From Erinaceus europaeus (Eukaryota; Chordata; Mammalia; Eulipotyphla; Erinaceidae), in assembly GCF_950295315.1 (NCBI RefSeq), contig NC_080176.1, positions 30,094,109 through 30,158,108 of the forward strand: a DNA stretch of 64,000 nt, read 5' to 3'. The notes beneath the pieces are model-generated. The model worked only from the letters and a program-made list of their open reading frames with translations. It was not told the DNA's origin and searched no databases. Made by a program: the position numbers and the translations under genes. This document shows, in pieces, positions 20,516 to 31,083 of this stretch (positions are counted from its first letter, which is position 1; each line of letters starts with the position of its first letter).

Positions 20516-20805
20516 ATGGGAGTCAGGCAGCAGAGCAATGGGTTAAGCGCATGTGGTGCAAAGCGCAAGGACCAGCATAAGGATCCCAGTTCAAGCCCCT
20601 GGCTCCCCACCTGCAGGGGAGTCGTTTCACAAATGGTGAAGCAGGTCTGCAGGTGTCTGTCTTTCTCTCCTCCTCTTTGTCTTCTCCTCCTCTCTCCATT
20701 TCTCTCTGTCCAGTCCAACAACAATAACATCAATAACAACAACAATAACTACAACAATAAAACAACAAGGGCAACAAAAGGGAATAAATAAATAAATAAT
20801 CTATG
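20516..20805 (+). mobile_element. SINE family B with target-site duplication
   Basis: CAGCAGAGCAATGGGTTAAG, GTTCAAGCCCCTGGC, CACCTGCAGGGGAGTCG, CT body, and CAACAATAACTACAACAAT tail. AAAAATCATGACCA occurs at 20502-20515 and 20806-20819. Confidence 0.92.
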
Positions 20806-20821
20806 AAAAATCATGACCATT

Positions 20822-21005
20822 GGGGGGGACAGATAGCATAATGGTTTGGTAATGAGACTCCCATGTCTGAGGCTTCAAAGTCCCAGGTTCAATCCCTTGC
20901 ACCATCATAAGCCAGGGCTGAAGAGCAATCTGGTAAAAAACAAAAACCATAGCCACTGGGAATGGTGGAATCATGCAGGCACTGAGCTCCAATGATTCTA
21001 CACAC
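20822..21005 (+). mobile_element. SINE family C with 3' module
   Basis: CATAATGGTTTGGTAATGAG, CATGTCTGAGGCTTC, GGTTCAATCCCTTGC and GGCTGAAGAGCAATCTGG are followed by a 3' module variant (GCAGGCACTGAGCTCCAATG). A family C head here carries the module also seen on A and B copies. Confidence 0.75.
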
Positions 21006-21059
21006 CACTCAAAACCATGTAGAGCATTGTTTTGCAAAGTCTTTGTGCTCCAGGTGTGA

Positions 21060-21549
21060 CTTTTATTTATTTTTTTTGCCTCCAGGGTTATCACTGGGGC
21101 TCTGTGCCTTCTAGAAATCCACTGCTCCTGGTGGCCTTTATTTCTTTTTTTTTTTTTTCTATTTTTTCTTTTGTTGTTGGATAGTACAGAGAAAAATTTA
21201 GAGAGGATGGTAAGACAGAGATGGGAAGGGAAAGATAGACACTTGCAGACTTGCTCCTCCACTTTCAAAGCAATCCCCCTGCAGGTAGAAAACTGGCAAC
21301 TTGAGAGATGAGTGGTAGCGAAGCAGGTTAAGCGCAGGTGGCGCAAGGTGCAAGCAAGGACCGGCTCCCCATCTTCAGGGGGTTCACTTCACAAACAATG
21401 AAGCAGGTCTGCAGGTGTCTATCTTTCTCTCCCCCTCTCTGTCTTCCCCTCCTCTCTCCATTTCTCTCTTCCCTATCTAGCAATGATGACATCAATAACA
21501 AGAATACTAACTACAACAATAAAAAAGGGGCAACAAAAGGGAAAATACA

Positions 21550-21588
<39 letters not shown>

Positions 21589-21675
21589 AAGCTGGCTACT
21601 CTAACCAAGATCCTTGCACAGGTCCTTGCACTTCATACTATGTGCTCTTAACCAGGTGCACCACTGCCCCGGCCC
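21060..21675 (-). mobile_element. SINE family A, antisense, split by a family B insertion
   Basis: The left part 21060-21304 has the reversed 3' module (GCCTCCAGGGTTATCACTG) and body (CACTTGCAGACTTGCTCC). The right part 21589-21675 has the reversed head (TCCTTGCACTTCATACTATG, CAGGTGCACCACTGCCCC). The two halves are separated by the + strand SINE at 21306-21588. Confidence 0.82.
21306..21588 (+). mobile_element. SINE family B nested in another SINE
   Basis: GGTAGCGAAGCAGGTTAAGC and GTGGCGCAAGGTGC are followed by a deletion of the B-box segment (GGACCGG joins directly to CTCCCC), then the body, the ACTACAACAAT tail and (AAAT)n at 21548-21588. Similar words at both ends (ACTGGCAACT and GCTGGCTACT) suggest a decayed target duplication. 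Confidence 0.88.
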
Positions 21676-21679
21676 CCTC

Positions 21680-21805
21680 AGGTGGACTTTTGCAGAGACA
21701 GAAAGACAGAGAGAGAGAAAGAAAGACACCACCGCACTGAAGCTTCCTCCAGAGCCAGGGGTTCAGTCTGGAACATGGTGAGATATCTTGCCAGCCCTAT
21801 TTTGT
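21680..21805 (-). mobile_element. Old SINE fragment, antisense
   Basis: AGAGACAGAAAGACAGAGAG, GAAGCTTCCTCCAGAG and GGGTTCAGTCTGGAACATGG in reversed order suggest a diverged tRNA-SINE. Confidence 0.5.
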
Positions 21806-22864
21806 ATATTCTTAAGCCTTGAACAAGCAAAAGCAAGAAACAAACAAAAAAAAGTACAGATATTCCTGTACGATTTCCCCCTTGACATTCTATCTTACTT
21901 ATATCGATAAGATTAACCCACAAGGATATGGTTCCTGTCTGTTCATTTTTTGTGTGGGCTTGATAATCCATTACAAGACTATAACCTCCATTATTTATCT
22001 GTCCTCCTGTGGACACATGTGCATTTGTGCATTTAGATCCAGACTTGTCACACTTGGACGGGTATTTGCTTCAGTTTCTCTGCTTCAGTTTAGCAATTGA
22101 AGGCTTTCACAGGCAGCTTGCCCACCCAAGGTCAGATATTGATGCTCCAGGGTAGGGCTCTAAAGTGGCCCTTGAGCCAGCAAAATCCACAGGCCAGATT
22201 ACTTGTCAGAATGCAAATTACATCAATCTTAAGAGACTATGAAACTAGAAGGGGAGCCTTAAGGCTCATGGTCTGTATTATAACAAGTTTTCCCATTTCT
22301 TTTTAATGATTCCAAAGCTTGCTAACATCTAAGCACTACTATTCTAGTCCAGTATAATGAGGTCCCTTGTTTTGCATGTCTTATAACCCAAATTAAAATA
22401 TCCAGAGCACTCACACCATTGAAACAGATAGAGAAACTCCCTCGACCCTACACACAACTATCCAAAAGCACTATAGGCATCATAATGAAATACACTGGAG
22501 GTCTAGCAAGCAACTTGGAAAATAGCAAAGCCGAATGCAAATTAATATCCCACACAGCCAATTTGTTTTCAACCCTTGTTTCTAAGTCATGACTCCTGTA
22601 TCTACAGACAGAAGGCAGAGCACACAGAAAGCTAAGGCACCAAAGCATCTCAGCCTGGTGGAAGTATGTGAAAAAAAAAAAACACTCAAGAACATCCAAG
22701 GCATTAAATATATTTCTGAGTGAATCTTGGTGCCATCATCCATCCATCCATTATGTGTGCTCTAGATTGTATCTAAGATGTTTGGTTGACTTGAAATCCC
22801 AGGCTCTCTGTGTCCCTGTTTTCATCATCCATTGACATGACTCTGATTTTTATCTTTCTTTTTA
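21806..22864. other. Single-copy DNA
   Basis: About 1.06 kb without recognisable repeats. Short frames (93 codons at 21819-22100; 69 at 22097-22306) show no domain. Nothing points to an exon. Confidence 0.4.
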
Positions 22865-23910
22865 CTTTTTTAAAAAATTTTATTAGTAATTTAATAATGA
22901 TGAACAAGATTGTAAGATAACAGGGGTACAATTCCATACAGTTCCCCCCACCAGAGTTCCATGGCCTATCACCTCCACTGGAAGTTTCCCTACTCTTTAT
23001 CCTTCTGGGATCATGGACCCAGGGTCATTATAGGGTGCAGAAGGTGGAAGGTCTGGTTTATGCAATTGCTTCTCTGCTGGACATGGGCATTGGCAAGTTG
23101 ATCTATACCCCCAGCCTTTTCTATCATTTCCTAGTGGGGTAGGGTTCTTGGGAGGTGAGGTTCCAAGACACATTGGTGAGGTAGTACTCTTGAGGTCAGG
23201 ATGGCATCCCAGTAGTGCCTGTAACTTGGTGACTGAAGGGCAGTTAAGATATAAAGCAGGAAAAATGTTTAATACACAGGAACCCAAAAGTAGTGATAGA
23301 GTACATGAAATTAGGAGTCTTTATGTGGGAAGAAGCTAGGAAGTCTGTTTCAGGTATGTTCCATGAGGTCCATGACTTTATTAATTTTTGCCTGAGTCTG
23401 ATAGCTAACATGCAGGTGGACTAAAAATGTTGTCTGGGAAGATGGTAACAGTGTTGAAAGTAGGTTTAGAAAGCTAGATATGGGCAGAGAGCAGCTCACA
23501 AGCATGAGGAAAGTATACAAGTACCATTAACTTATAAGCCCCATAGAACTGACCTAGGCCCCACATATATTTCTATTTAGCACTGGAGCCTGTTTGATCT
23601 CTGAGTCCCTGTCAGTCTGAGCTCATAGTCCATGGTCACAGCTCTTTGTTGATACGGTAGATTACATCGATTTATGAATTATGCTGATTCCCTTGTGAAT
23701 GTTAAACCATCCTTATTTCCCAGGGGTGAGTCCCACTTGGTCTTGGTGAATTATTCTCTTGATATGTTGCTGGATTCAGTTTGCCAAGGGTTTGTTAAGG
23801 ATCTTTCTTTGCAGCCTTGTTCATCAGGGATATAAGTCTCTAGTTTTCTTTTTTGGTAGATTACTTTCCTGTTTTAGAAATCAGAGTGATATTATTCTCA
23901 GAATTTTAAA
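22865..23910 (-). mobile_element. LINE-1, antisense: type I 3' UTR joined to ORF2 RT region
   Basis: 22865-23640 is an antisense type I 3' UTR (AAGATTGTAAGATAACAGG, CTTCTGGGATCATGGACCC, TAACTTGGTGACTGAAGG). 23650-23910 is antisense ORF2 from the reverse transcriptase region (CTTATTTCCCAGGGGTGAG, GGTCTTGGTGAATTATTC). The ORF2 C-terminal portion is missing between them, so the copy has an internal deletion. Confidence 0.78.
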
Positions 23911-23924
23911 CTGTCCCTAAGACT

Positions 23925-24060
23925 TTATGAGAACTATGTTGGTGACCTTTGGGAGGATGGGGGCACAGAAATTTGGTGGTGGATGTAGTGTGAGACTATA
24001 CACTGTGTTCATACCATTCTTAATCACAAATAAAAAAAAAATGGCTTGAACAACAAAAAC
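23925..24060 (+). mobile_element. LINE-1 3'-terminal fragment
   Basis: TTTGGTGGTGGATGTAGTG and CATTCTTAATCACAAATAAA resemble the terminal segment at 14550-14640. Confidence 0.45.
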
Positions 24061-24240
24061 AAAAAAGTCCCATGGTCTTGATACAAAAGGACACACACCA
24101 GGATGTGTGTTTAAGGCATGGCAGCTTTCTGGAGTGAGATGGGGTAGTAAGAAGAACAGGGTGAGAATCACTCACTCATCAGAAATCCAGGCCTATGAGA
24201 CCGGGTAGACAGCATGAGGAGCCTGCAAAGGACTCTTCTG

Positions 24241-24525
24241 TGTTGGGGAATTATACAGATGCAGTCTTTGCCCTCAGGTTTTGCCACTCCCTGCTATATC
24301 CTTGCAGTGCCCTTTTCAACCAATCCTGTCCCGACACGTCACTCCTGGTTGTTGCCCTATAAAGCCCTCCCACTTCCGCTCTCTCTCTCTTGTTGGTGGT
24401 GAGGTAGCAGGGGACAGCCATTTTCGGCTGACTCCACGTGACCTGAACCATCTGTCTGACCCAACAATAAAGATTTGTGTTCCCTCTTTGCTCCGGATCT
24501 CTTCTCCGTGGCACAGCCCAAAACC
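24241..24525 (+). mobile_element. 5' LTR of a compact retrovirus-like element
   Basis: It starts TGTTGGGGAATTATAC. It contains a CCAAT word, a TATA-like CCCTATAAAGCC near 24355, AACAATAAAGATTTG near 24464 and a CT-rich U5-like end. It pairs with the LTR at 25303-25553 with high similarity. The 3' LTR lacks about 40 bp spanning the TATA-like segment. A six-base CTTCTG flanks the whole element (24235-24240; 25554-25559). Confidence 0.88.
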
Positions 24526-25302
24526 TGGCTCCGCTGCCATTTCTCCCCCTAGTCACCTACTATGAACTGAGACTTCTATTAGAATTGCTGGTATACCCGC
24601 TGTATACTTTAGACAATTTTACAGCAGCTTCCTTCCTTTCACACTGCTGGTTTTTCATAGACTGACCCTGAGTAGTTCGTAGACTTTACAGACTGTTGCC
24701 TTGAGGACTATATAGTGCCAAATAACCCCTCTGCTTGGCAGGCCATACCCTCCCACCTACAGGTCCTGCCCATTGAGGCAGGAAACACCCCCTCATTACG
24801 AACCCTTGCCCTCCCCAGACAGGGAACGTTCCTTTACGCACCAATCCTTCCCTTGACATCACACTGGCTCTTACTACTCCCCTACTTGTCCCTTCCTGTT
24901 TTGTTATATCATTTAGGTTTATGCCCAAAAGGTTCCTGCTCACCCCTACACTACTATTCCTCTGTCATAGATAGTCTTTTACAGACGTTGAACCATCATA
25001 ATGCGATGACTAGATAGAAAGATAGAGTAAGATGTAGATATATTGTGAGGAGATGGTTGAGCCTGGCAGAACTTAACCTACGAGATGAGTCCCTCCAGGT
25101 AAGTCTCTCTCTCCAAAGAGGAGTTGAGCACAGGGGGGACACATGAATCTCACAAGGCTGGCAACCATTTAAGCCTTCCCTCCCCCACAAAAACGTCCTA
25201 CATCTTCCCACCTGAGCAAGGCATTCCTTAAAAACATTTAAGCCTGCTCCACTCTATATATTTCCTTACTGTGTCCATTAGATATAAAGGAAAAGGAGGA
25301 GA
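24526..25302 (+). mobile_element. Internal region without gag/pol/env frames, polypurine tract at end
   Basis: About 777 bp lie between the LTRs, starting CCTGGCTCCGC (TGG at 24528 could begin a primer-binding site, tRNA unidentified) and ending in the purine tract AAAGGAAAAGGAGGAGA at 25286-25302. No frame longer than about 100 codons and no retroviral protein motif was recognised. The element must have moved with enzymes from elsewhere, or is a deletion derivative. Confidence 0.8.
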
Positions 25303-25553
25303 TTTTGGGGAATTATACAGATGCAGTCTTTGCCCTCAAGTTTTGCCACTCCCTGCAATATCCTCACAGTGCCCTTTTCAACCAATCCTGTCCCGACACT
25401 CTCTCTCTCTTGCCCGGTGGTGAGGTAGCAGGAGACGGCCATTTTCGGCTGAATCCACGTGGCCTGAACCACCCATCTGACCCAACAATAAAGATTTGTG
25501 TTCTCTCTTTGCTCCGGATCTCTTCTCTCTCTTCTCCACTGTGCAGCCCAACA
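25303..25553 (+). mobile_element. 3' LTR of the compact element
   Basis: It starts TTTTGGGGAATTATAC (first TG mutated to TT) and ends GCAGCCCAACA. GACACTCTCTCTCTC marks the point where the segment with the TATA-like word found in the 5' LTR is missing. Confidence 0.88.
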
Positions 25554-25924
25554 CTTCTGCCTGAGGTTTTTCTGCTCTGAGGCCCCAAGTTCAATCCCTG
25601 GTGCTACCATCAGCCAAAGCTTTAGTGATGATCTAGCCTCACTTTCTCTCTCACTCACTAAAAAATGAATAGATTAAATTTAAAAAATGAAGCCAAGCAT
25701 GGTCTCATGCCTAGTAGGTTTGGCATCAGCTCATCACAATTCAAGAAATCAGCTAATGAGGCCATGAGTCTTGCTGGAATCCAAGGTTCCCAACAGATGA
25801 ACAAGTGAGACTTCAGGTCAGAACAGAGGCAGAGAAGTCCAAGAATTGTCCACAGTTTTCATCTAGAACAGGGTCCAACTATAGGACAGGAATGAAACTA
25901 TCAAGGCTGAAGACTCTCCCCATT

Positions 25925-26130
25925 CAGGGCTGGGTGGTGGTACACCTGATTGAGCACATATGTTAACATGTGTACAAGGACCCCTATTCAAGCCCCAGTC
26001 CCAACCTGCAGGGGGAAGATTTTCAAACAGTGAAGCAGTTCTGTAGGGGTGTCTCTGTTTCCCTTCCTTTCTATCTCCTTCTCCCTGCTTGATTTTTCTG
26101 TCTCTACCCAATAAATAAATGAAATATATA
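25925..26130 (+). mobile_element. SINE family A
   Basis: GGCTGGGTGGTGGTACACC, TATTCAAGCCCCAGTCCC, CCTGCAGGGGGAAGA, GTGAAGCAGTTCTG, CT body, CCCAATAAATAAATG. Confidence 0.88.
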
Positions 26131-26518
26131 CATACAGAAAAAATTGACCCTATTGTCCCAGAGGAACTGGGACTACTCAAAGGTCAGAGGTCAAGCTGAG
26201 CCCAAGCTGAGGCTCAAGTCCTGGTTCTGGGAAGAAGCCACAAAACACAGAGACTCCAGCGAGCAAAATTGGCTCTGTGGTCGGGTGGAGCAGCCCTTAG
26301 ATTTTCTTCTGAGGACTACAGCTACCCAAAGCACAACTCAAAGGCAAGTTCTTGGGTAGAGAATGTGGAACAGTTAGCACGTATGATCCCCAATAGCTTA
26401 TCTGGTGGGTAAGTGCAGGGTGGGTGCTGGTGAGCCCACTTGTGAGAATCTCTGAAGGCAGATGAGGTGAAAATGAGGAAGAAGCTGAGAAAAGAAGGAA
26501 GAAGAAAGAACAAGTTCA
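26131..26518. other. Single-copy DNA
   Basis: No repeat or coding signal recognised. Confidence 0.4.
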
Positions 26519-26650
26519 GGCCTGGGGAGACTGCACAGTGGTGATGCAAAAGACTGTCATACCTGAAGCTCTGATATCCCAGGTTCAATCCCCAGCACCA
26601 CCACAAGCCAATTCTTCCCCCCCTCTAATATATATGAATAAATATTTAAG
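26519..26650 (+). mobile_element. SINE family C
   Basis: GGCCTGGGGAGACTGCAC, GACTGTCATACCTGAAGC, CCCAGGTTCAATCCCCAGC, then a short AATAAATATTT tail. The CTGAGCAG segment is truncated. Confidence 0.8.
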
Positions 26651-27485
26651 GAAAAAATCCATTCCGCTGGCCTGTGCTTTCTTTCCACAAGGGAAATCAT
26701 GAACAAGATGATTCAATGACATCTTTTCAGAGACTAAGGTGAGTGCAACAGGACTCTCTGGAACTCAGGGAGACAGTCTGGGGACCCAATAAGAGCCAGA
26801 CAACAGTTACAGCAGGTCCCACCATGCTAAATGTGCCCAGGTCAGAGTTTGATCCATGAGGAACCATCACGCAAGGAGGTTTGGGGAAGAAATGGAGGCA
26901 AAATAAGACAGAGAAAGGGCAGTGGCAGTGGTTTAAGAGCCAGGACAGCCAAGTCTGGGGAAAGACAAATTGGATGGAGATGTTCTGAAGAAACTCAGAG
27001 TGTCCCTCACTGGAGCCAGAGAGAGTGAACAACCCCTCCTGAGTTACAATTAACCCAGACAGTAGGGCCTGGCTTGGTGATCAAATGTCCTTGGAATCAG
27101 AAGAATGGAATGGGGAAAAGAAAGAGCCTTTGTAAGGAGTGCCCTCTGGCCAGGCTCTGCTCTTCAAATCGTCCAGCTACACATCCGACCCAGAAAATTG
27201 GGTACTGCTGACGTGTTGAACAAGTCTGGAGGGGGCAGAGCTTGATTCACTGAGGCCAAAATAAACAAAGGTCTCAGGCACAAAAGCAAACTCTCATTTG
27301 CACAGTGAATTCAGGCACAGCCACCAGTGACTGGGGCTGGATGTTTATCTCTTACCCCTGACTCACCTTCTTCTGTGACAACACTGGGCTCTTTGTGGGA
27401 CTCCACATTGTAAGTCAAGTGCTTTCGGGGTGTCAGATGGTGCACCCAGAGCAGAGCAAAGTGGAATCAGACCCTGCTGGGACTA
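26651..27485. other. Single-copy DNA
   Basis: About 830 bp with no recognised repeats, domains or RNA. The longest open frame, at 26727-27032 on the minus strand, has no known motif. Confidence 0.4.
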
Positions 27486-28062
27486 TGTGTAAGCCTGATA
27501 GAGCTTAGGGAGAACCACCCCCGTCCTTGGATGGAGGTCTGAGAAGATAACCTCTTAGTAAGTCTCTCTCAACCGAAGTGAGCATAAGGGGGGAAACTCA
27601 GACTTGGTTCTTTCCTTCTTGACTCTCAGGCCCACAGAAACCCCAGTACTTCCCTCCATTAACTGCAGGCCACATGGCCACAGATTCACTTATTCAAAGT
27701 CACCTTCTGATCACAGAAGAACACACCTTATCACACACTTCATCACACACCTCAGACCCCAAACAAGAGAAATTCCAAACAATAAGGCCTTTTGATATCC
27801 ATCTTCTCTCTGTCTAAACCTAAAGGTTTAACTCCTATGCTTCTCTCAAATACCTTTGAATAATTAAGTTGCTTGCGTCATGGAGAATAACTGTCTTGTA
27901 TCTCATCAATTCCTGTCATACCAGCCCCCTACCTTAGGGGCATGCTCACCGTTAAGAAACCTGTAATTTCTGACATATTTCAATAATAATTCCCTTCATT
28001 TGTTTTTCTATTTAACTCATGTCCACCTTGCTAATAAATGAGTTCTGAGTTCTGACTTAACA
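27486..28062 (+). mobile_element. Possible old solo LTR
   Basis: It starts near TGTAAGCCTGATAGAG, has a GTAAGTCTCTCTC segment like one inside the 24 kb element (near 25100), a TATA-like CTATTTAACTC near 28010, AATAAATGAG near 28032, and ends CTTAACA. No target duplication was found, so this is a weak call. Confidence 0.35.
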
Positions 28063-28374
28063 TGTTGAGGAGCTCCCTGGAGTCTTTTACTTCATGTCAC
28101 CCCTGTCATGAGCTAGAAAGAACCAGTCTGTTACCTTTCCCCTGGAGATCACCCCGCCAGAGAGACCCTGACAAGACCCCTTTCTGTTTCTTAGTCCCAG
28201 GAGGTGAGCATTATTGGGCAGGAGAGACAAATATAGAAGCTCATTCCAAGGCCAGAGGAATAGCTTATTTGCACAGCACACTGCTTTTCAAACCAGATTT
28301 AACCCCACCTCACTATATTGAAGGAAGCTTTCAGGACCCTGGAATCTGCCTTAAAAACTTTTCATTTACTTATT
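28063..28374. other. Single-copy DNA
   Basis: A 105-codon frame at 28062-28379 has no recognisable domain. No other features. Confidence 0.35.
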
Positions 28375-28470
28375 GTTAAGGGGCCAAAGATACAGAGAGA
28401 CAGATACCAGGGCTTTGTTCTACTCTAGTTTATGGTGATGCTGGGGACAGAAACTGAGATGTCATTTTTT
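28375..28470 (-). mobile_element. SINE family C fragment, antisense
   Basis: ACAGAGAGACAGATACCAGG, CTCTAGTTTATGGTGATG and GGGACAGAAACTGAGATG are reversed family C landmarks. Confidence 0.55.
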
Positions 28471-28471
28471 T

Positions 28472-28785
28472 TTAAGTTGCTACCAGTGTTATTGCTAGGG
28501 TCCAGCGACTGCACAATGAAATCTTCCACTCCTAGAAGCCATTTTCTTTCCAACTTCCTTCCTTCCTTTTCTTTTTTGTAAATATTTATTTGTTTATTTG
28601 TTTGATAGGACAGAGAGAAATTGAGAGGGAAAGGACAGAGAGAAAAAAAGGGGGGAAAGGGGAAGCCAGACCTGCATCAGCACTTGAGAAGATTCCCCAC
28701 TGTGGATGGGGACTAGGGGCTTGAACCTGGGTCCTTGCACATTACAATATGTATGCTCACTAGGTGCACTACCAGAAGGCCCCCT
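28472..28785 (-). mobile_element. SINE family A, antisense, long form
   Basis: Reversed 3' module (GCTACCAGTGTTATTGC, GACTGCACAATGAAATC), reversed body (GACAGAGAGAAATTGAG) and reversed head (GGCTTGAACCTGGGTCC, TAGGTGCACTACCAG). Confidence 0.85.
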
Positions 28786-29125
28786 TTCCTTCTGTTGAGG
28801 GACAAGGTACTGCCCAGAAAATAGGAGTGGTTACAGGTGTGGCTTAGAAAGGTGGAGACAGGGCTTGGGGTTTAAAAACCTAGAGTCTGTGGGAGCTCAG
28901 GCTCCTCTTTGCCTGCATAGATCATGTGAATATTTCCTCTCTGTCCAGGTATTATCATGTGGGTATCAACTCTGTTTCTCTCTCTCTTTTACTTCTTCTG
29001 TCTCTTTCTCTCATGCCCTAATATATGAATATTCTCAGTTTTCCCAAATGAAAGTTTAAAGTGCCTGGAAACCATGCTCTCTCTTCAATTTTTTGTAGAG
29101 ATAGTGTGTGACAAATCTTCTTTTC
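28786..29125. other. Single-copy DNA
   Basis: CT-rich in part, with no recognised repeats or genes. Confidence 0.35.
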
Positions 29126-29129
29126 TTTT

Positions 29130-29353
29130 TTTAAATTTTTTAAATTATCTTTATTTATTTATTTATTGGATAGAGACAGCCAGAAATTGAGAGGGGAGTG
29201 GGTGACAGAAAGGGAGAGAGACAGAGAGACACCTGCAACACTGCTTCACCACTCTCAAAGTTTTCCCCCTGCAGGTGAGGGCTGGGGGCTGGAACCCAGG
29301 TCCTTGTGCATTGTAACATGTGCACTCAACCTGGTGTGCCACCGCCCTGCCCC
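29130..29353 (-). mobile_element. SINE family A, antisense
   Basis: (ATTT)n-containing reversed tail, GATAGAGACAGCCAG, CCTGCAACACTGCTTCACC, CCCCTGCAGGTGAGGGC, GGAACCCAGGTCCTTG, GGTGTGCCACCGCCC. Confidence 0.9.
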
Positions 29354-29439
29354 TTTAACAAACCTTCTAATGTTGGGGGAATGCCAGCCATGGTGGCTTC
29401 CCCTTCTCCCCTTTAAACAGGTCCTTCTTTCCCTTTTTT

Positions 29440-29646
29440 TCCTTCTTTCCTTCCTTCCTTCCTTTCATTGACAGAGAAATTGAGAGGGAAGGGGAGATAG
29501 AGAACAGAAAGAGAGATACACTTGCAGCCCTGATTCACCACTCATGAAGCTTCCCCACTGCCAATGGAGACCAGGGGCCTTAAACTCAGGTCCTTGTGCA
29601 TGGTAACATGCACACCCAACCAGGAGCACCAAATCCTGTTCCCCCA
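29440..29646 (-). mobile_element. SINE family A, antisense
   Basis: A reversed tail expanded to (CTTC)n, then GACAGAGAAATTGAGAGG, CATGAAGCTTCCCCACTG, CTCAGGTCCTTGTGC, CCAACCAGGAGCACC. Confidence 0.85.
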
Positions 29647-29659
29647 AGGTATCTATGTT

Positions 29660-29812
29660 TTTCAATATTTTATTTATTTTATTTTAATGAAAGAGAGAGT
29701 CCAGAGCACTGCTTAGCTCTAGCTGACAGTGGTGATGAGAATTCAACCTGAGACCTCAAAGCCTCAGTCTCTGTCTTTTACAGAACTACTGTGCTATCTC
29801 TCCAGCTTTGAG
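29660..29812 (-). mobile_element. SINE family C, antisense
   Basis: GTCCAGAGCACTGCTTAGC, TTCAACCTGAGACCTC, AAAGCCTCAGTCTC, CAGAACTACTGTGCTATC. Three SINEs of two families sit head to tail here (29130-29812). Confidence 0.82.
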
Positions 29813-30279
29813 GTATCTATATAAGCAGAAAATCATAACCAAATCACAGCAAGAGAAATCAGAAGCAACTGCATCTCTTACTCCTCTCAGAGTTTTCATT
29901 TCATTTCATTTCATCTATTTTTAAAATATGGATACATAGATAAGATTCTGCTTCTGACTTGTGCCAATATTCTAAAGAAATGAGAAGGTCTCAGAATCCA
30001 GATCTAAATAAGTTCAATGAGTCTAAACCAGCATTACTTTGGATTCCACCACTGACTTTTCTCACAAATTGCCCAACTCGGGAGAAAACAACTAAAAGAG
30101 AAAGTATCTCACGCCTCTCACTTGCACATCTGAGCTGAGAGTTGCAAATCAGCCCCAATTTACATTGAGTTATATGGCTGGCTGAATAAGCAGTCTTCTT
30201 AGATCTTAGTTTGGGAAGAAGGGGGAGCTGTTTGTTTGTTTTGTAGAATCAGGCCCTGACATATGTGCTGTTTTACTGC
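29813..30279. other. Single-copy DNA
   Basis: About 470 bp. A short CATTT repeat near 29896-29920 is the only pattern noted. Confidence 0.4.
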
Positions 30280-30433
30280 TCTGGGTCGCTCTTTCATTCA
30301 CAGAGAGGGAGAGAAACCTCAGTACTGGAGCTTTCTCCAATGCCATAATTTCTGAAATGTTGCCTGGACTCTATCTTGGGCAGTACACTTGGTAATGCAG
30401 GTGCCCTGCCCAGTGGGCTATCTCTCTGTCCCT
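30280..30433 (-). mobile_element. Old SINE, antisense
   Basis: CACAGAGAGGGAGAGAAACC, AATGCAGGTGCCCTGCCCAG and GGGCTATCTCTCTGTCCC read in reverse as a diverged tRNA-SINE. Confidence 0.45.
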
Positions 30434-30599
30434 TATTTGGATTTTGAACCCTTTTCTCTTCAGCATCCCTATACCTGAGACCCTGTCTACTATATTTTAC
30501 ATTGTACTGTGGAATATTCATTGGGGACTTATTTGTTTGTCTTTATTTCGCCCCTGTGATTCTACTGCCCCACAGTGTATCTTCACCCCTTTTAATTTA

Positions 30600-30960
30600 T
30601 TTTTATTTCATTTCATTTTATTAGGGGTAGCAGTTAACAGGATAGTCTTTAACACCTAGGCATAACCTCTCCTCTCCCCTTGATTGATGTCCAGGAGACA
30701 CAACAGGATCCTGATGGCCCTTCATCCTGTCTTTCCCTGGTTTCCCCCAGAGTCCTTTGCTTTGGTACAATACACCAAACCCAGTCCAAGTTTCACCTTA
30801 TATTTCCCCTTACTGGTATTTGTTCTCAAGTTCCTCCTCTAAATAAGATCATTTGGTATTGGTCTTTGTCTTTCCGGCTTGTCTTGTCTCACTCAACATG
30901 ATACCTTTGAGTTCTGACCACGATATTGCAAAGGAGATGATCTCATCATTCTCTCTCTTT
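30600..30960 (-). mobile_element. LINE-1 3' end, type II, antisense
   Basis: AGAGTCCTTTGCTTTGGTAC and CACCAAACCCAGTCCAAG, then the ORF2 tail in reverse (GTCTTGTCTCACTCAACATG). Confidence 0.75.
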
Positions 30961-31083
30961 CCTCCTCCTCTTTATTACTCTCCACATGAAACTAAAGGAG
31001 GGAAAGGTGCATATTGAGCTGAGTATTACATAATGGAGTACTCTGAAGCTTTTCTCCCTTTTAATTTCAGGTAGAGGGAGATT

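Larger units (their letters stand above)
24195..25690 (+). mobile_element. SINE family C interrupted by the LTR element
   Basis: 24195-24240 (GGTAGACAGCATGAGGAG, CAAAGGACTCTTCTG) and 25554-25690 (TGAGGCCCCAAGTTC, CAATCCCTGGTGC, AGCCAAAGC) are the two halves of one family C copy. The LTR element at 24241-25553 separates them, with CTTCTG at both junctions. Confidence 0.75.

Noticed and set aside
20516..20600. Functional tRNA genes in SINE heads (this and similar positions)
   Set aside because: A- and B-box words are present, but cloverleaf pairing is absent and SINE bodies follow directly.
24251..24556. 101-codon minus-strand frame in the 5' LTR
   Set aside because: A matching frame occurs in the 3' LTR simply because the LTRs are duplicates; it shows no protein motif.
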